The position numbers were made by a program, and so were the translations under genes. DNA of 64,000 nucleotides, from assembly GCA_018335755.1 (NCBI GenBank), contig JAGXRK010000045.1, positions 434,001 to 498,000 on the forward strand, in the 5' to 3' direction. Below, piece by piece: positions 43,870 to 53,368 of this stretch (its first letter is position 1; every line of letters begins with the position of its first letter). Source of the stretch: Ignavibacterium sp. Its GTDB lineage: Bacteria; Bacteroidota; Ignavibacteria; Ignavibacteriales; Ignavibacteriaceae. The notes beneath the pieces are model-generated. The model ran no database searches and had not been told where the DNA came from. It saw only the letters and a list, made by a program, of their open reading frames with translations.

Positions 43870-46074
43870 CTAAGCTATAGTAGCGTACTTAAGACTTTCA
43901 CTGTATTGTATTAATAAGTTTTGTTTAATGATTTGATTTTCCGGAAGGATGAACTTCGGATCTTTATCAACAATGGCAAAAGCTTTTTGTTTTGCATCGA
44001 TTATGATCTGAGTATCATTTATAATATCAGCATACTTCAGTTCAGGGAAGCCGCTTTGTACTGTTCCGAATATATCGCCGGGACCTCGCAGCTTCAAATC
44101 CATCTCGGCAATTTTAAAACCATCGGTATGCTTAACCATAGTTTGAAGGCGGACTGAAGATTTATGCTTTTCAATTTGAGCCGGTGGTAAATATTCAAGA
44201 TCAAGTTCATGCTGATTGGTTTTTGATACCAAAGAATCTTTTGCAACAAGAATACAGTATGCCTGCTTGCTGCTTCTTCCTACTCTTCCCCTTAACTGAT
44301 GTAGCTGTGAAAGTCCGAAACGCTGTGCATCATTAATTAAAATGATGTTTGCAGCAGGAATGTCAATGCCTACTTCAATTACAGTTGTTGAAACAAGAAC
44401 ATTAAAATCTTTTTTAAGAAACCTGAGCATCACTTCTTCTTTTTCCAGCCAGGACATTCGCCCGTGAATTAATCCCAGCTTCAATTCTCTTAAATAAGAA
44501 TTACTGAGCTCCTCAAACAAAGTTGTTGCCGCTTTAAGCTCTAACTTTTCAGATTCTTCAACTAAAGGATAAACTAAGAATGATTGATATCCGTCTTTGC
44601 TTTTATCGATAACGAACTTATAAATTTCCGGAAGTTTATTCTCACCACGAAGTACCGTCTTGATTGGATTACGGTTTTTCGGCATTTCATCAATTACTGA
44701 GAGTTCTAAGTCACCATAAATCGTCATTGATAAAGTTCTTGGAATAGGTGTTGCACTCATTACAAGAACGTCGGGAGTTTTCCCTTTGCTTTGAAGCTTC
44801 GCTCTCTGTCTAACTCCGAATCGATGCTGCTCATCAATAACAACTAATCCCAAATTATTGAACTTAACTTTTTCCTCGAAGAGGGCGTGCGTACCAACAA
44901 TAATATCTGCTTCCTGAAATTCTATTGATTCAAGGTTTTTATCGCGTACAGATTTTTTCTGTCCGCCAAGTAATAAAATGACTTTAATTTTTCTTTCTTT
45001 ATGAATTTCGTGGAGTTTATTCATCATCACAGAAATATTTTTTGCATGCTGATCTGCTAAAATTTCTGTGGGAACCATAATCGCTGCCTGGTATCCGTTA
45101 TCTATAGCAATTAACATTGCAATCAGTGAAACTATTGTTTTTCCGCTTCCCACGTCCCCCTGAAGCAGACGGTTCATTGGTTTCTCCGACAGCATATCAT
45201 TCTTAATTTCGCTTAAAACTTTTAATTGGGCTTTTGTAAGTTCAAACGTAAGTGTTTTAAGAAAATTTGAAATGAGTTTTGTTTTTATGGAAAGTGAATT
45301 ACCGGTTAGTTTTGTTTCATAATTATGTTTTCTGAGTGCAACAAGAGTTTCTATATAAAACATTTCTTCAAACTTGAAACGATGTTTAGCCTTCTCGAAT
45401 AAATCTTTGGATTCGGGGAAGTGATAGTTTTTAACAGCGGTTACTATATCAATAAGATTTTCATCTTTAATTATTGAGGATGGTAATGTTTCTTCAAGTT
45501 TATCAACATAATTTTCAACTGCATAGCTTACTATTCTTCGCAATGACAGATCACCAATGTTTCTGGCTTTAAGTTCTTTAGGAATTCTGTAAAAAGGAAT
45601 GATCTTGCCGGTATTAATAAAACTCTGTGATTCCTCTTCTGTTATCCTATCGAAATCCGCATGAACAAACTGAAGTTTGTTATAATTTATTTCCGGTTTA
45701 GAAGAGATTGCAAATATATCTCCCGGTTTAAATACTTTTTCAAAATATTTTATTCCCTGAAACCAGATACATTCAAAAAATCCGGTTGCATCACGGAAGT
45801 GAACTTTAAGTAATTCTTTTCTGAATCTTATCCTTTCAACATCCTCAACTTTTCCGATGATTGTAACTTCCCCCGGGTAACCGTTTATAACATAACCATA
45901 AGCTTTAGCAGCAGTAAGAACTGTGGTTCGATCTAAATGACGAGAAGGAAAGTAAAATAAAAGATCACGAATAGTTTTAATTCCGATTTTATGAAATGAT
46001 TCTGCACGCTTTGGTCCAACCGACTTAATGTATTGAACCGAGCTTTCGAGTATTTTCTCTTTTGAGGAAATCAT
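43870..46074 (-). CDS. recG: ATP-dependent DNA helicase RecG
   Basis: 734 residues, slightly longer than E. coli RecG. It reverses stalled replication forks and moves Holliday junctions. The N-terminal wedge/OB domain spans about 1-200. The helicase motor has Walker A RLLQGDVGSGKT, motif II VVIDEQHRFG, motif III VMSATPIPRT and motif VI QLRGRVGRSSKQ. It is monocistronic: 442 nt to the next gene and divergent from the dGTPase gene. Secure. Confidence 0.97.
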   Translation of the reverse strand: MISSKEKILESSVQYIKSVGPKRAESFHKIGIKTIRDLLFYFPSRHLDRTTVLTAAKAYGYVINGYPGEVTIIGKVEDVERIRFRKELLKVHFRDATGFFECIWFQGIKYFEKVFKPGDIFAISSKPEINYNKLQFVHADFDRITEEESQSFINTGKIIPFYRIPKELKARNIGDLSLRRIVSYAVENYVDKLEETLPSSIIKDENLIDIVTAVKNYHFPESKDLFEKAKHRFKFEEMFYIETLVALRKHNYETKLTGNSLSIKTKLISNFLKTLTFELTKAQLKVLSEIKNDMLSEKPMNRLLQGDVGSGKTIVSLIAMLIAIDNGYQAAIMVPTEILADQHAKNISVMMNKLHEIHKERKIKVILLLGGQKKSVRDKNLESIEFQEADIIVGTHALFEEKVKFNNLGLVVIDEQHRFGVRQRAKLQSKGKTPDVLVMSATPIPRTLSMTIYGDLELSVIDEMPKNRNPIKTVLRGENKLPEIYKFVIDKSKDGYQSFLVYPLVEESEKLELKAATTLFEELSNSYLRELKLGLIHGRMSWLEKEEVMLRFLKKDFNVLVSTTVIEVGIDIPAANIILINDAQRFGLSQLHQLRGRVGRSSKQAYCILVAKDSLVSKTNQHELDLEYLPPAQIEKHKSSVRLQTMVKHTDGFKIAEMDLKLRGPGDIFGTVQSGFPELKYADIINDTQIIIDAKQKAFAIVDKDPKFILPENQIIKQNLLIQYSESLKYATIA

Positions 46075-46186
46075 TAAGTGAAAAATAGTTTAAGGGACGA
46101 GCAAACTCAATAAGCAAGTACACCTTTATATAATGTATAATTAAATAATTTGTTAAATTTTACATCATTTATAAAAGGATTATGAA

Positions 46187-47551
46187 TTGAACTGGCAAAA
46201 ACTTTTATCAGACACCCAGCTTGGAACAGAAAATATTTCACAAACAGGAAAACCTGACGGCAGAAGTCAGTTTCAGAAAGACTTTGACAGGATAGTGTTT
46301 TCTCCTGCCTTCAGACGACTTCAGGATAAAACGCAGGTCTTCCCTCTTCCGGAAAGTGATTTTGTTCATACAAGGTTAACTCACAGTCTTGAGGTTTCTG
46401 TTGTTGGAAGATCGCTTGGTAATCTTGTGGGTGAACAGATTGTTAAAAGACATTCAGATTTAGAGAACGATTTTACAAAATTCCATTTCGGGGAAATTGT
46501 TGCTGCTGCCTGTCTTGCTCACGATATAGGTAACCCGCCTTTCGGCCATTCAGGTGAAGATGCAATCTCCGAATATTTCAGAAGCGGAAATGGAAAAAGA
46601 TTTGAGAGCATTATTACCGACACAAAGAAATGGATCGATCTTACAAAGTTTGAAGGCAATGCACAGGGCTTCAGGATTATAACAAAGCTTCAGAATCCAA
46701 AGGTTGTCGGAGGACTTAGGTTAACTCATGCCTCTTTAGCTGCTTTGACAAAATATCCAAAGGAGTCATTAACAAATAATTCTGCTTCACAAAAAAAGAT
46801 TTATAAGAAATTCGGATTCTTCCAGTCAGAGAAGGATGTTTTTCGGGATATTGCTGAGCATACCGGATTGATAAAATTCAACCCTTCAGAAAATTTCTGG
46901 TGTCGTCATCCTTTAAGTTTTCTTGTTGAAGCTGCAGATGATATCTGTTACAGAATTATGGATCTTGAAGATGGCTTCCGTCTTGGATTAGTATCCTTTA
47001 GAGAGACAGAAGAACTATTAAAAAATTTAATACGTGTCGATATTGTTAAGGACTACTATCAAAGAGATGAATCTGACAGGATTGGTTACCTTCGTGCAAA
47101 ATCAATTAATGAACTTATAAAAGAACTTGCTCAGGTTTTCCTGGATAATGAAGATGATATACTGAACGCTAAACTTGAAGAAGAACTGATATCGTTAATA
47201 CCAGGAGCAAATGGGTTAGAGGAAATTGAAAAACTATCTATTGAAAAAATATACCGTCATCGAAGTGTTGTTGAAAGAGAAGCCGCCGGATATGAAGTCC
47301 TGAGCGGATTGTTGGATTCTTTCATAACTGCATTTAATGAATGGCTTGATGGGAACTTAAGTCCAAAGAACCGAACAATAGTCAACCTCCTGCCCAAAAG
47401 AATTCTTAATTCATCAAACAAAGAGACAGAAATCTATGAACGTATGTTGATGATAATAGATTTTGTGTCCGGTATGACGGACTCATTTGCAATATCATTG
47501 TTCAGAAAGATAAAAGGAATATCATTACCGGGATCAAAAATCACAGAATAA
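46187..47551 (+). CDS. dgt: Deoxyguanosinetriphosphate triphosphohydrolase (dGTPase)
   Basis: 454 residues. It removes triphosphate from dGTP (or other dNTPs in type II enzymes). The HD-domain metal ligands are visible in HTRLTHSLEVSVVG and ACLAHDIGNPPFGHSGEDA. The SPAFRRLQDKTQVF motif near the N-terminus is typical. The start is TTG at 46187, because the ATG at 46182 leads to a stop after one codon (ATG AAT TGA overlapping the TTG). AAAGGA stands before it. Divergent from recG. Confidence 0.93.
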   Translation: MNWQKLLSDTQLGTENISQTGKPDGRSQFQKDFDRIVFSPAFRRLQDKTQVFPLPESDFVHTRLTHSLEVSVVGRSLGNLVGEQIVKRHSDLENDFTKFHFGEIVAAACLAHDIGNPPFGHSGEDAISEYFRSGNGKRFESIITDTKKWIDLTKFEGNAQGFRIITKLQNPKVVGGLRLTHASLAALTKYPKESLTNNSASQKKIYKKFGFFQSEKDVFRDIAEHTGLIKFNPSENFWCRHPLSFLVEAADDICYRIMDLEDGFRLGLVSFRETEELLKNLIRVDIVKDYYQRDESDRIGYLRAKSINELIKELAQVFLDNEDDILNAKLEEELISLIPGANGLEEIEKLSIEKIYRHRSVVEREAAGYEVLSGLLDSFITAFNEWLDGNLSPKNRTIVNLLPKRILNSSNKETEIYERMLMIIDFVSGMTDSFAISLFRKIKGISLPGSKITE

Positions 47552-47590
47552 AAAAAATGTGGATGACGCGGGTTCTGTCTTCTATTGCGA

Positions 47591-48595
47591 TTAAATATTC
47601 CCTTCCGTTTTCATATCGCGGGTCATAAGATCGGTAGTGGCTTTAATGGGGTCTTTATCTTCAAAGAGTATTTTATAAACTTCATTAGTAATTGGTGTTT
47701 CAACTTCATATTTTTTTGCAAGCTGCGATGCTGATCGGCTTGTTTCAACACCTTCAGCAACCATGTCCATAGATTTTAAAACCTGTTTAAGCGTTTTTCC
47801 TTTTCCAATTTGTTCACCAACATAACGGTTGCGGCTGTGCCGGCTCATACAGGTTACAATTAAGTCTCCCATACCGGAAAGTCCTGCAAAAGTTTCGGGC
47901 TGAGCACCGAGTGCTAAACCAAGTCTGGAAATTTCTGCGACGCCTCTTGTCATAATAGCCGCTTTGGTATTGTCACCAAATCCTGCACCGTCAATAATTC
48001 CAGCTCCTATGGCTATAACATTTTTAAATGCACCGCCAAGCTCCACACCAATAATATCAGTAGAAGAATAAACACGGAAGTAAGAAGTCATAAACGCTGC
48101 CTGAATAGAAGTTGCGGTATCGTGATCTCTTGATGCAGCCACTACAGCAGTCGGGATTCTCTTACTAACTTCTTCAGCGTGTGAAGGACCTGATAGAACT
48201 CCAATCTGTGAATCATCAATTAGGGGATGAATATCTTTAAGCATTAAAGACATCGTAAGCAGAGACTTATTTTCAATTCCTTTGGATACACTTACAAGAA
48301 TAGAGTTTTTTATATCGCTGTATTTAATTTTATCTACAACACTGCGTAAAAACTGGGAAGGTACTGCCATTACGATCAGATTCTTATCATCCGATGCTTC
48401 GTCAAGATCGTGAGTAATTAAAATTTCATTTGGTATTTTTAATCCAGGAAGGTATTGTGTGTTCTCTCGCTTCTTGAGAAGTTCTTTAGCATAACTGCGT
48501 TTATATTCCCAAAGAGTAACATTATGTCCGTTAAAATGAAGCAGAACCGCAAGAGTGGTTCCCCACCCTCCGGCTCCAAGAACTGAAATTTTCAT
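47591..48595 (-). CDS. gpsA: Glycerol-3-phosphate dehydrogenase [NAD(P)+]
   Basis: 334 residues. It reduces dihydroxyacetone phosphate to sn-glycerol-3-phosphate, the entry to phospholipids. The Rossmann loop GAGGWGTTLAVLL is at 7-19. The substrate site has GGAFKNVIAIGAG and the catalytic Lys region, and SGPSHAEEV lies in the centre. It follows plsY by 2 nt, so the product of GpsA is used directly by the enzyme encoded next to it. Confidence 0.97.
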   Translation of the reverse strand: MKISVLGAGGWGTTLAVLLHFNGHNVTLWEYKRSYAKELLKKRENTQYLPGLKIPNEILITHDLDEASDDKNLIVMAVPSQFLRSVVDKIKYSDIKNSILVSVSKGIENKSLLTMSLMLKDIHPLIDDSQIGVLSGPSHAEEVSKRIPTAVVAASRDHDTATSIQAAFMTSYFRVYSSTDIIGVELGGAFKNVIAIGAGIIDGAGFGDNTKAAIMTRGVAEISRLGLALGAQPETFAGLSGMGDLIVTCMSRHSRNRYVGEQIGKGKTLKQVLKSMDMVAEGVETSRSASQLAKKYEVETPITNEVYKILFEDKDPIKATTDLMTRDMKTEGNI

Positions 48596-48597
48596 TT

Positions 48598-49260
48598 TTA
48601 ATTTTTCTTTTTGAAAGAGAGTTTGTTTTCTGTTCCGTTAAGAATACGAACAACATTCTTTCTGTGCGTGTATATCACAAGAAGAGATACAGCAATTACA
48701 AATGGAAGCAAAGTATTATAACCCGTTATACTATCGTGCAAAACATTTTCCCTGAAAAACATTGCTGAAGGAACAGTTACTGCGGCTAGTACTGAGCCAA
48801 GTGAAACATATCTTGAAATTGTAACTACTATAAAGAACACGCCGACAGCAATTAGCATATCAATGGTAACTATCATCAAAAGCATACCGAGAGCAGTTGC
48901 TATTCCCTTACCGCCTTTAAATCCTGCAAAAACTGTCCATATATGACCAATAACAGCAGAAATGCCTGCAATAATCTGGATTAAAGTAAAATCATCAAAA
49001 GGAGAAATATTTGCAAATGGCAGGCCGCCATAATGAAGTCTTGCAACAACTATAACAGCAAGTACACCTTTCAGAGCATCGAGAATAATAACCATAACAC
49101 CGTGTTTCCAGCCGAGTACACGCATCACGTTTGTTCCGCCGGCATTACCGCTGCCATGTTGACGGATATCTATTCCCTTAACAGCTTTGCTTACTATAAT
49201 ACTTGTCGGGATCGCCCCTACCAGGTAAGAAAGTATTACAATTATTGCCAATAAAAACAT
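48598..49260 (-). CDS. plsY: Acyl-phosphate glycerol-3-phosphate acyltransferase PlsY
   Basis: 220 residues, five transmembrane helices. It acylates glycerol-3-phosphate from acyl-phosphate, the first committed step of phosphatidic acid synthesis. The cytoplasmic motifs GSGNAGGTNVMR (about 37-48) and GFKGGKGIATALG (about 113-125) are intact. Operon with gpsA (2 nt apart). Confidence 0.96.
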   Translation of the reverse strand: MFLLAIIVILSYLVGAIPTSIIVSKAVKGIDIRQHGSGNAGGTNVMRVLGWKHGVMVIILDALKGVLAVIVVARLHYGGLPFANISPFDDFTLIQIIAGISAVIGHIWTVFAGFKGGKGIATALGMLLMIVTIDMLIAVGVFFIVVTISRYVSLGSVLAAVTVPSAMFFRENVLHDSITGYNTLLPFVIAVSLLVIYTHRKNVVRILNGTENKLSFKKKN

Positions 49261-49360
49261 TAAAATATCCTATAAAAACTGCATAAACCTAAATAATTAT
49301 TATTTAAGAAACAATAATATTTAAACTACAATTGTAAGATTCACCCACTATCAAATAGAT

Positions 49361-50851
49361 TCAACCTTTAATAAACTCTTTTCCCCAAAATTCTGAGGGA
49401 TTTTCAATAAAACCAGACTTAATTGATCCAATTATATCATCTACATAACTATCATTTCGCATTCCAACCAAAGTGGATGAGACACCATATAGTGAATTCA
49501 GCATAAGAACTGATTTTTGAGATAAAGATAACTTCTTTTGTTCATCTTTTAAGTAAGCATCCAGCTTTTGATGAATATGCCTGTTCTTTTCATTTTGCTT
49601 ATTTGCTAAGGAACTTTGAATGGAATCAAGTAAAATATTTACGGTAACAGCATAATTTCTCAAAGAACGCACAGCATTTTCATCATCAAAGTATTTGCCA
49701 AGAATATTTATTGCAAAATTTGCCCTCGGGATGAGATGATAAATCTTAACTTCCTTAAAATTACCGGCACTTGTAAAACTATGCCTGTTAACCTTTAGAA
49801 TTTGAGCAAGTGACAAGCAATCTATAAGATTCTTTCTTTCAGAAGTAGTAACATTAATAAAGTTTGCATACTTATTAATTAGATTCTCTTCCTGTTTGGA
49901 TAGATCATCCATAAGTTCAATAATTTCATTTTCATTTCTGTTTTCAGTTACAGGAAAATCTGCCAAACGTATCAATTGATTTTTTACTATAGCATTAAGA
50001 GGACGATTGACAAGTACACCAAGATTTGATTCTTCAGCTAATTGCAGAAACGTTTTAGTACCGTTAACGTTGTTTTTATTTAATGTTCCGCCCTGTTCAA
50101 ATAAATTTAAAGGAAACTGAACAACTGCAAAACGATTTTTGTCCGATATGTTGTTTGCAATTGCTATAACTTTTTCCAGAGAAGTAAAGTTGGACTTATC
50201 TGACGGTAACCCGAAAGTATTGGAAGATATTCCATAATAATTTATACGACCTGAACTTACTTCTTTTTCAAGATGAACAAATGCTTGTTCAATTCTTCGA
50301 TAGTATTCCTTCTTTCTTCTTTCATCTTCTGTTATTTGTGAATAAGTAAGAAAGTATTCCGGATTATGAAGAAGATAAATATCAATCCTTTCAAGATTCA
50401 GACGTTCGAGAGAACGTTTGATTTGATCTTCTAAAAATTCCGGATGAATGCAATGCCACAGATCAGGTGCACATTTTGTTATTTCCGGAAATGGTTTTCC
50501 GCTGCTTTCTTTTTGCGACGCTAAATCAAAGTTGCTGCCTTGGATATATCCACCCTTTGAAACGATTAAAATTTCATTTCTGGATATCTTATCTGTTTCT
50601 ATCAATTCTTTTACAATTTTGCCAATAAGCTTTTCACTGCCGCCATCTGAATAGTTTGCGGATGTATCTATTATATTAATACCTGAAAGCAGAGCTTTTG
50701 ACAATGTAATCTCGTGGGATTTAACACCAATGTCTATTCTATATGAACCAAATCCACAGATCGATGCAGTATAGCCAGTCTTCCCGAGAACTTTATATTT
50801 GATCTCCGGATATCTTTGTAAATATGAGTTAGTTTGGGAAGTTTTTTCCAT
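49361..50851 (-). CDS. Aldo/keto reductase family protein
   Basis: 496 residues, longer than the usual 300-350. The catalytic tetrad is seen in IIDTSANYSDGGSE (Asp and Tyr), LIVSKGGY (Lys) and IYLLHNPE (His). The barrel is followed by a long helical C-terminal region (about 310-470), rich in Asn and Glu, with no known motif, before SSTLVGMRNDSYVDDI, which restores the family's cofactor end. The substrate is unknown. Plants and yeast have long aldo/keto reductases of this layout. Monocistronic. Confidence 0.85.
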   Translation of the reverse strand: MEKTSQTNSYLQRYPEIKYKVLGKTGYTASICGFGSYRIDIGVKSHEITLSKALLSGINIIDTSANYSDGGSEKLIGKIVKELIETDKISRNEILIVSKGGYIQGSNFDLASQKESSGKPFPEITKCAPDLWHCIHPEFLEDQIKRSLERLNLERIDIYLLHNPEYFLTYSQITEDERRKKEYYRRIEQAFVHLEKEVSSGRINYYGISSNTFGLPSDKSNFTSLEKVIAIANNISDKNRFAVVQFPLNLFEQGGTLNKNNVNGTKTFLQLAEESNLGVLVNRPLNAIVKNQLIRLADFPVTENRNENEIIELMDDLSKQEENLINKYANFINVTTSERKNLIDCLSLAQILKVNRHSFTSAGNFKEVKIYHLIPRANFAINILGKYFDDENAVRSLRNYAVTVNILLDSIQSSLANKQNEKNRHIHQKLDAYLKDEQKKLSLSQKSVLMLNSLYGVSSTLVGMRNDSYVDDIIGSIKSGFIENPSEFWGKEFIKG

Positions 50852-50978
50852 ATAAATCTAAATAATTACCTGCGAAACTATGAAAAAACAGTGATTTATC
50901 TATACTAATAATTTTCTTTTATTTATAAGTCCCAAAGCTTATATTTGTGCCCTAAATAATTCTAATCAGGAGTAGAAG

Positions 50979-51143
50979 ATGGCAAAACAGCAGTCCTTTG
51001 CAGATAAAGCTAAAGGAAAGAAAAAAGTTGAAGGTGTTACAGTAAAGGTTATAAAATCTGTCAAATCAGAAAAAGGCACTTACAAATTCAACGAAAAGTA
51101 TGTAAAGCTTTCCGATATTAGCAAAGTATCAGATATTAAATAA
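50979..51143 (+). CDS. Small basic protein resembling DUF4295 / ribosomal protein bL38
   Basis: 54 residues, found by reading the spacer directly. AGGAG stands 5-6 nt before the ATG and a terminator follows. The product starts MAKQQSFADKAKGKK and has a second half VKVIKSVKSEKGTYKFNEK, with the basic, lysine-rich look of a ribosomal protein. Bacteroidota carry a 50-residue DUF4295 protein with a closely similar pattern (MAKK start, VIKxVKSxKTGxYxF core), identified as bL38 in the Flavobacterium johnsoniae ribosome. Usually it follows rpmB-rpmG; here it is alone. The assignment rests on pattern recognition, not alignment. Confidence 0.6.
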   Translation: MAKQQSFADKAKGKKKVEGVTVKVIKSVKSEKGTYKFNEKYVKLSDISKVSDIK

Positions 51144-51147
51144 TAAA

Positions 51148-51176
51148 AAGAGCGGTCTGAAACCGCTTTTTTTATT
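51148..51176 (+). terminator. Terminator after the bL38-like gene
   Basis: AGCGGT pairs with ACCGCT over a 5-nt loop and runs into TTTTTTT. Directly after the stop codon. Confidence 0.85.
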
Positions 51177-51344
51177 TCTTTTCCTGCTGCATACCCGTCT
51201 ATTTTAATCTTTTTTCCGTTTTAACTTGCATTAATAATAAAAAATATTATTTTAATTAAAATTTAACAAATTGACTTCTTATTGCATTTTTGTTTTCACT
51301 ATTTAAGGGGGCATATTTTTTTCACCAATCAAGGAGGTTTATAA

Positions 51345-52739
51345 ATGATTAAACCAAGAAAAATGAAATTCTACGGATTGAAGGATATTGATGATATCCC
51401 TCAATTGAAACTACTAACAGATGAAGAAAGATTTAGTATTAAAGTCGTATCGAATGTATTACCATTCCGTGTGAATAACTATGTTGTTGAAGATTTGATC
51501 GATTGGAATAATATACCCGACGACCCCATATATCAGCTTACTTTTATGCAGAAAGAAATGCTGACAGATGCACAATTCAATAAAATGGCTGATGTGCTTA
51601 AAAAATCTGATGCCTCGCCTGAAGAAGTAAAACAAACTGCTGAACAAATAAGGTTAGAACTTAATCCCCATCCTGCCGGACAAAGACTTTACAATGTACC
51701 CAAAATTGATGATGAGCCTGTCCCCGGTGTTCAGCATAAGTACAGAGAAACAGTTCTGGTTTTTCCTTCTTCAGGACAAACATGCCACGCTTACTGCACT
51801 TTCTGTTTCCGCTGGGCTCAGTTTGTTGGAATGACGGACTTAAAATTTGCTACTGATGAATCAAAACGATTTCAGGAATATTTGCAAAACCAAACCGATG
51901 TAACAGATGTGCTTTTCACAGGCGGCGATCCGATGATTATGAGCGCAAAGAATCTTGCTGTTTATATTGAACCATTATTGGAACCTGAGTTCGATCATAT
52001 TCAGAATATAAGAATTGGAACTAAGTCAGTTGCATACTGGCCATATAAATTTGTAACCGACAGAGATTCCGATGACACATTAAGACTATTTGAGAAGATT
52101 GTAAAATCCGGTAAACATCTTGCAATAATGGGACATTACAATCACTGGATTGAACTTTCAACAGATATTGCTCAAGAGGCAATAAGTAAAATAAGAGATA
52201 CAGGCGCGCAGATAAGAACTCAGTCACCTTTAATCAAACACGTAAATAATGATCCTGCTATATGGGCAAGAATGTGGAAAGATCAATTAAGCCTTGGGTT
52301 GATTCCATATTACTTCTTCGTTGAACGCAATACAGGTGCAGAGGATTATTTCTCAATTCCGCTTTACCGTGCTTATGAAATCTATCGTGAGGCAATTCGC
52401 GGTCTTTCTGGTTTGTGCAGAACTGTGAGAGGTCCTTCAATGTCTGCTCTGCCGGGAAAAGTTGCCGTTGAAGGTATTGCAGAAATAAAAGGTGAAAAAG
52501 TTTTTGTGCTCACAATGCTTCAGGGCAGAAATCCCGATTGGGTAAAACGTCCTTTCTTTGCAAAGTATGATGAAAACGCAAAATGGCTTAATGATCTTAA
52601 ACCAGCATTCGGTGAAGAGAAGTTTTTCTACAAAGATGAACTTGATATGATTATAAAAGCCAAACACGGACAAATGTTCTTCGATGTTCTGTCCGAGGAA
52701 AACTTTATTACGGAAGCATCTGAAGATTGGGACGGTTAG
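51345..52739 (+). CDS. KamA-family radical SAM protein, not a lysine aminomutase
   Basis: 464 residues. The cluster motif is C147, C151, C154 (CHAYCTFC) and the VLFTGGDPMI motif follows. The PLP-type lysine may be Lys372 in LPGK. The two aspartates that bind lysine in KamA are replaced by Arg328 and Ser365 in my alignment, so it should act on another amino acid or be repurposed. The N-terminal 130 residues differ from lysine 2,3-aminomutase. AAGGAGG lies 8 nt before the ATG. It stands alone. Homologues are common in Bacteroidota and are often wrongly named lysine 2,3-aminomutase. Confidence 0.85.
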   Translation: MIKPRKMKFYGLKDIDDIPQLKLLTDEERFSIKVVSNVLPFRVNNYVVEDLIDWNNIPDDPIYQLTFMQKEMLTDAQFNKMADVLKKSDASPEEVKQTAEQIRLELNPHPAGQRLYNVPKIDDEPVPGVQHKYRETVLVFPSSGQTCHAYCTFCFRWAQFVGMTDLKFATDESKRFQEYLQNQTDVTDVLFTGGDPMIMSAKNLAVYIEPLLEPEFDHIQNIRIGTKSVAYWPYKFVTDRDSDDTLRLFEKIVKSGKHLAIMGHYNHWIELSTDIAQEAISKIRDTGAQIRTQSPLIKHVNNDPAIWARMWKDQLSLGLIPYYFFVERNTGAEDYFSIPLYRAYEIYREAIRGLSGLCRTVRGPSMSALPGKVAVEGIAEIKGEKVFVLTMLQGRNPDWVKRPFFAKYDENAKWLNDLKPAFGEEKFFYKDELDMIIKAKHGQMFFDVLSEENFITEASEDWDG

Positions 52740-52744
52740 TTAAG

Positions 52745-52790
52745 GCTGAGAGGCATTGGCAAATTAAAAACAATTTACCAGTCTTAGTCG
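52745..52790 (+). terminator. Imperfect hairpin after the KamA-like gene
   Basis: GGCTGAGA pairs with TCTTAGTC (two G-U) and, inside, TGGCAAATT with AATTTACCA (one mismatch). There is no T-run, so it may be a weak terminator or an mRNA 3'-end stabiliser. Confidence 0.4.
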
Positions 52791-52872
52791 GAATAAGCAG
52801 CTTAGTATAGTATTATCCATTTGGAAAAATTGCTAATTTTACTTTTGGATAACACGAAAATATTAATATTAT

Positions 52873-53364
52873 ATGTCTGAAAATTCTGGCTCCATTTTGA
52901 ATTTTTACTCCGTAAAACAGTTCCAAACTATTTTTCGGATATACATTAAAATATTAACTCCGTTTTTAATCTTTACATTTGTTTTAGGTTACATGAATAT
53001 CATACTATTTGAGAGTCGTATTCTGGAACCTTACCTAAATTTCCTTTTTATAGCTATAATCTCATCTGCAATTATAATTGTTCCATATTTTCTTTATATA
53101 CTTTTTATAGAGAAGAAGACAAAATGGATTTTATCATTTTTCATATTTGTTGTAATACCTTTCATCTTGACCTATATGATATTTAAGCAGTTCTTCTTTA
53201 GTATGATGGGTGCATATTTCCCTGTTTTGTTCTATGGGGTTTACTGTCTTTTATTAAAGTCTGCTATAGATACGTGGCTAAGCCGGTATTACAGGCTGCA
53301 GGCAAAACAAGAAGCAGAAGCTGTGAAAGCTAAAGAAAACATAAAAATAAACCTGCCATTTTAG
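52873..53364 (+). CDS. Hypothetical membrane protein, paralogue of the next gene
   Basis: 163 residues with four transmembrane helices (about 25-45, 55-80, 88-110, 115-135) and a charged C-terminal helix. No family recognised. The segment PYFLYILFIEKKTKWILSFF, the IP-rich fourth helix and the DTWLSRYYRLQ end match PYIFYVLIKEKRFGWIAIFF and DKWLNEYYSFQ in the following gene. So the pair arose by duplication and probably works together. TACTTTTG at 52840-52847 may be part of its promoter. Confidence 0.65.
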   Translation: MSENSGSILNFYSVKQFQTIFRIYIKILTPFLIFTFVLGYMNIILFESRILEPYLNFLFIAIISSAIIIVPYFLYILFIEKKTKWILSFFIFVVIPFILTYMIFKQFFFSMMGAYFPVLFYGVYCLLLKSAIDTWLSRYYRLQAKQEAEAVKAKENIKINLPF

Positions 53365-53368
53365 CTAA

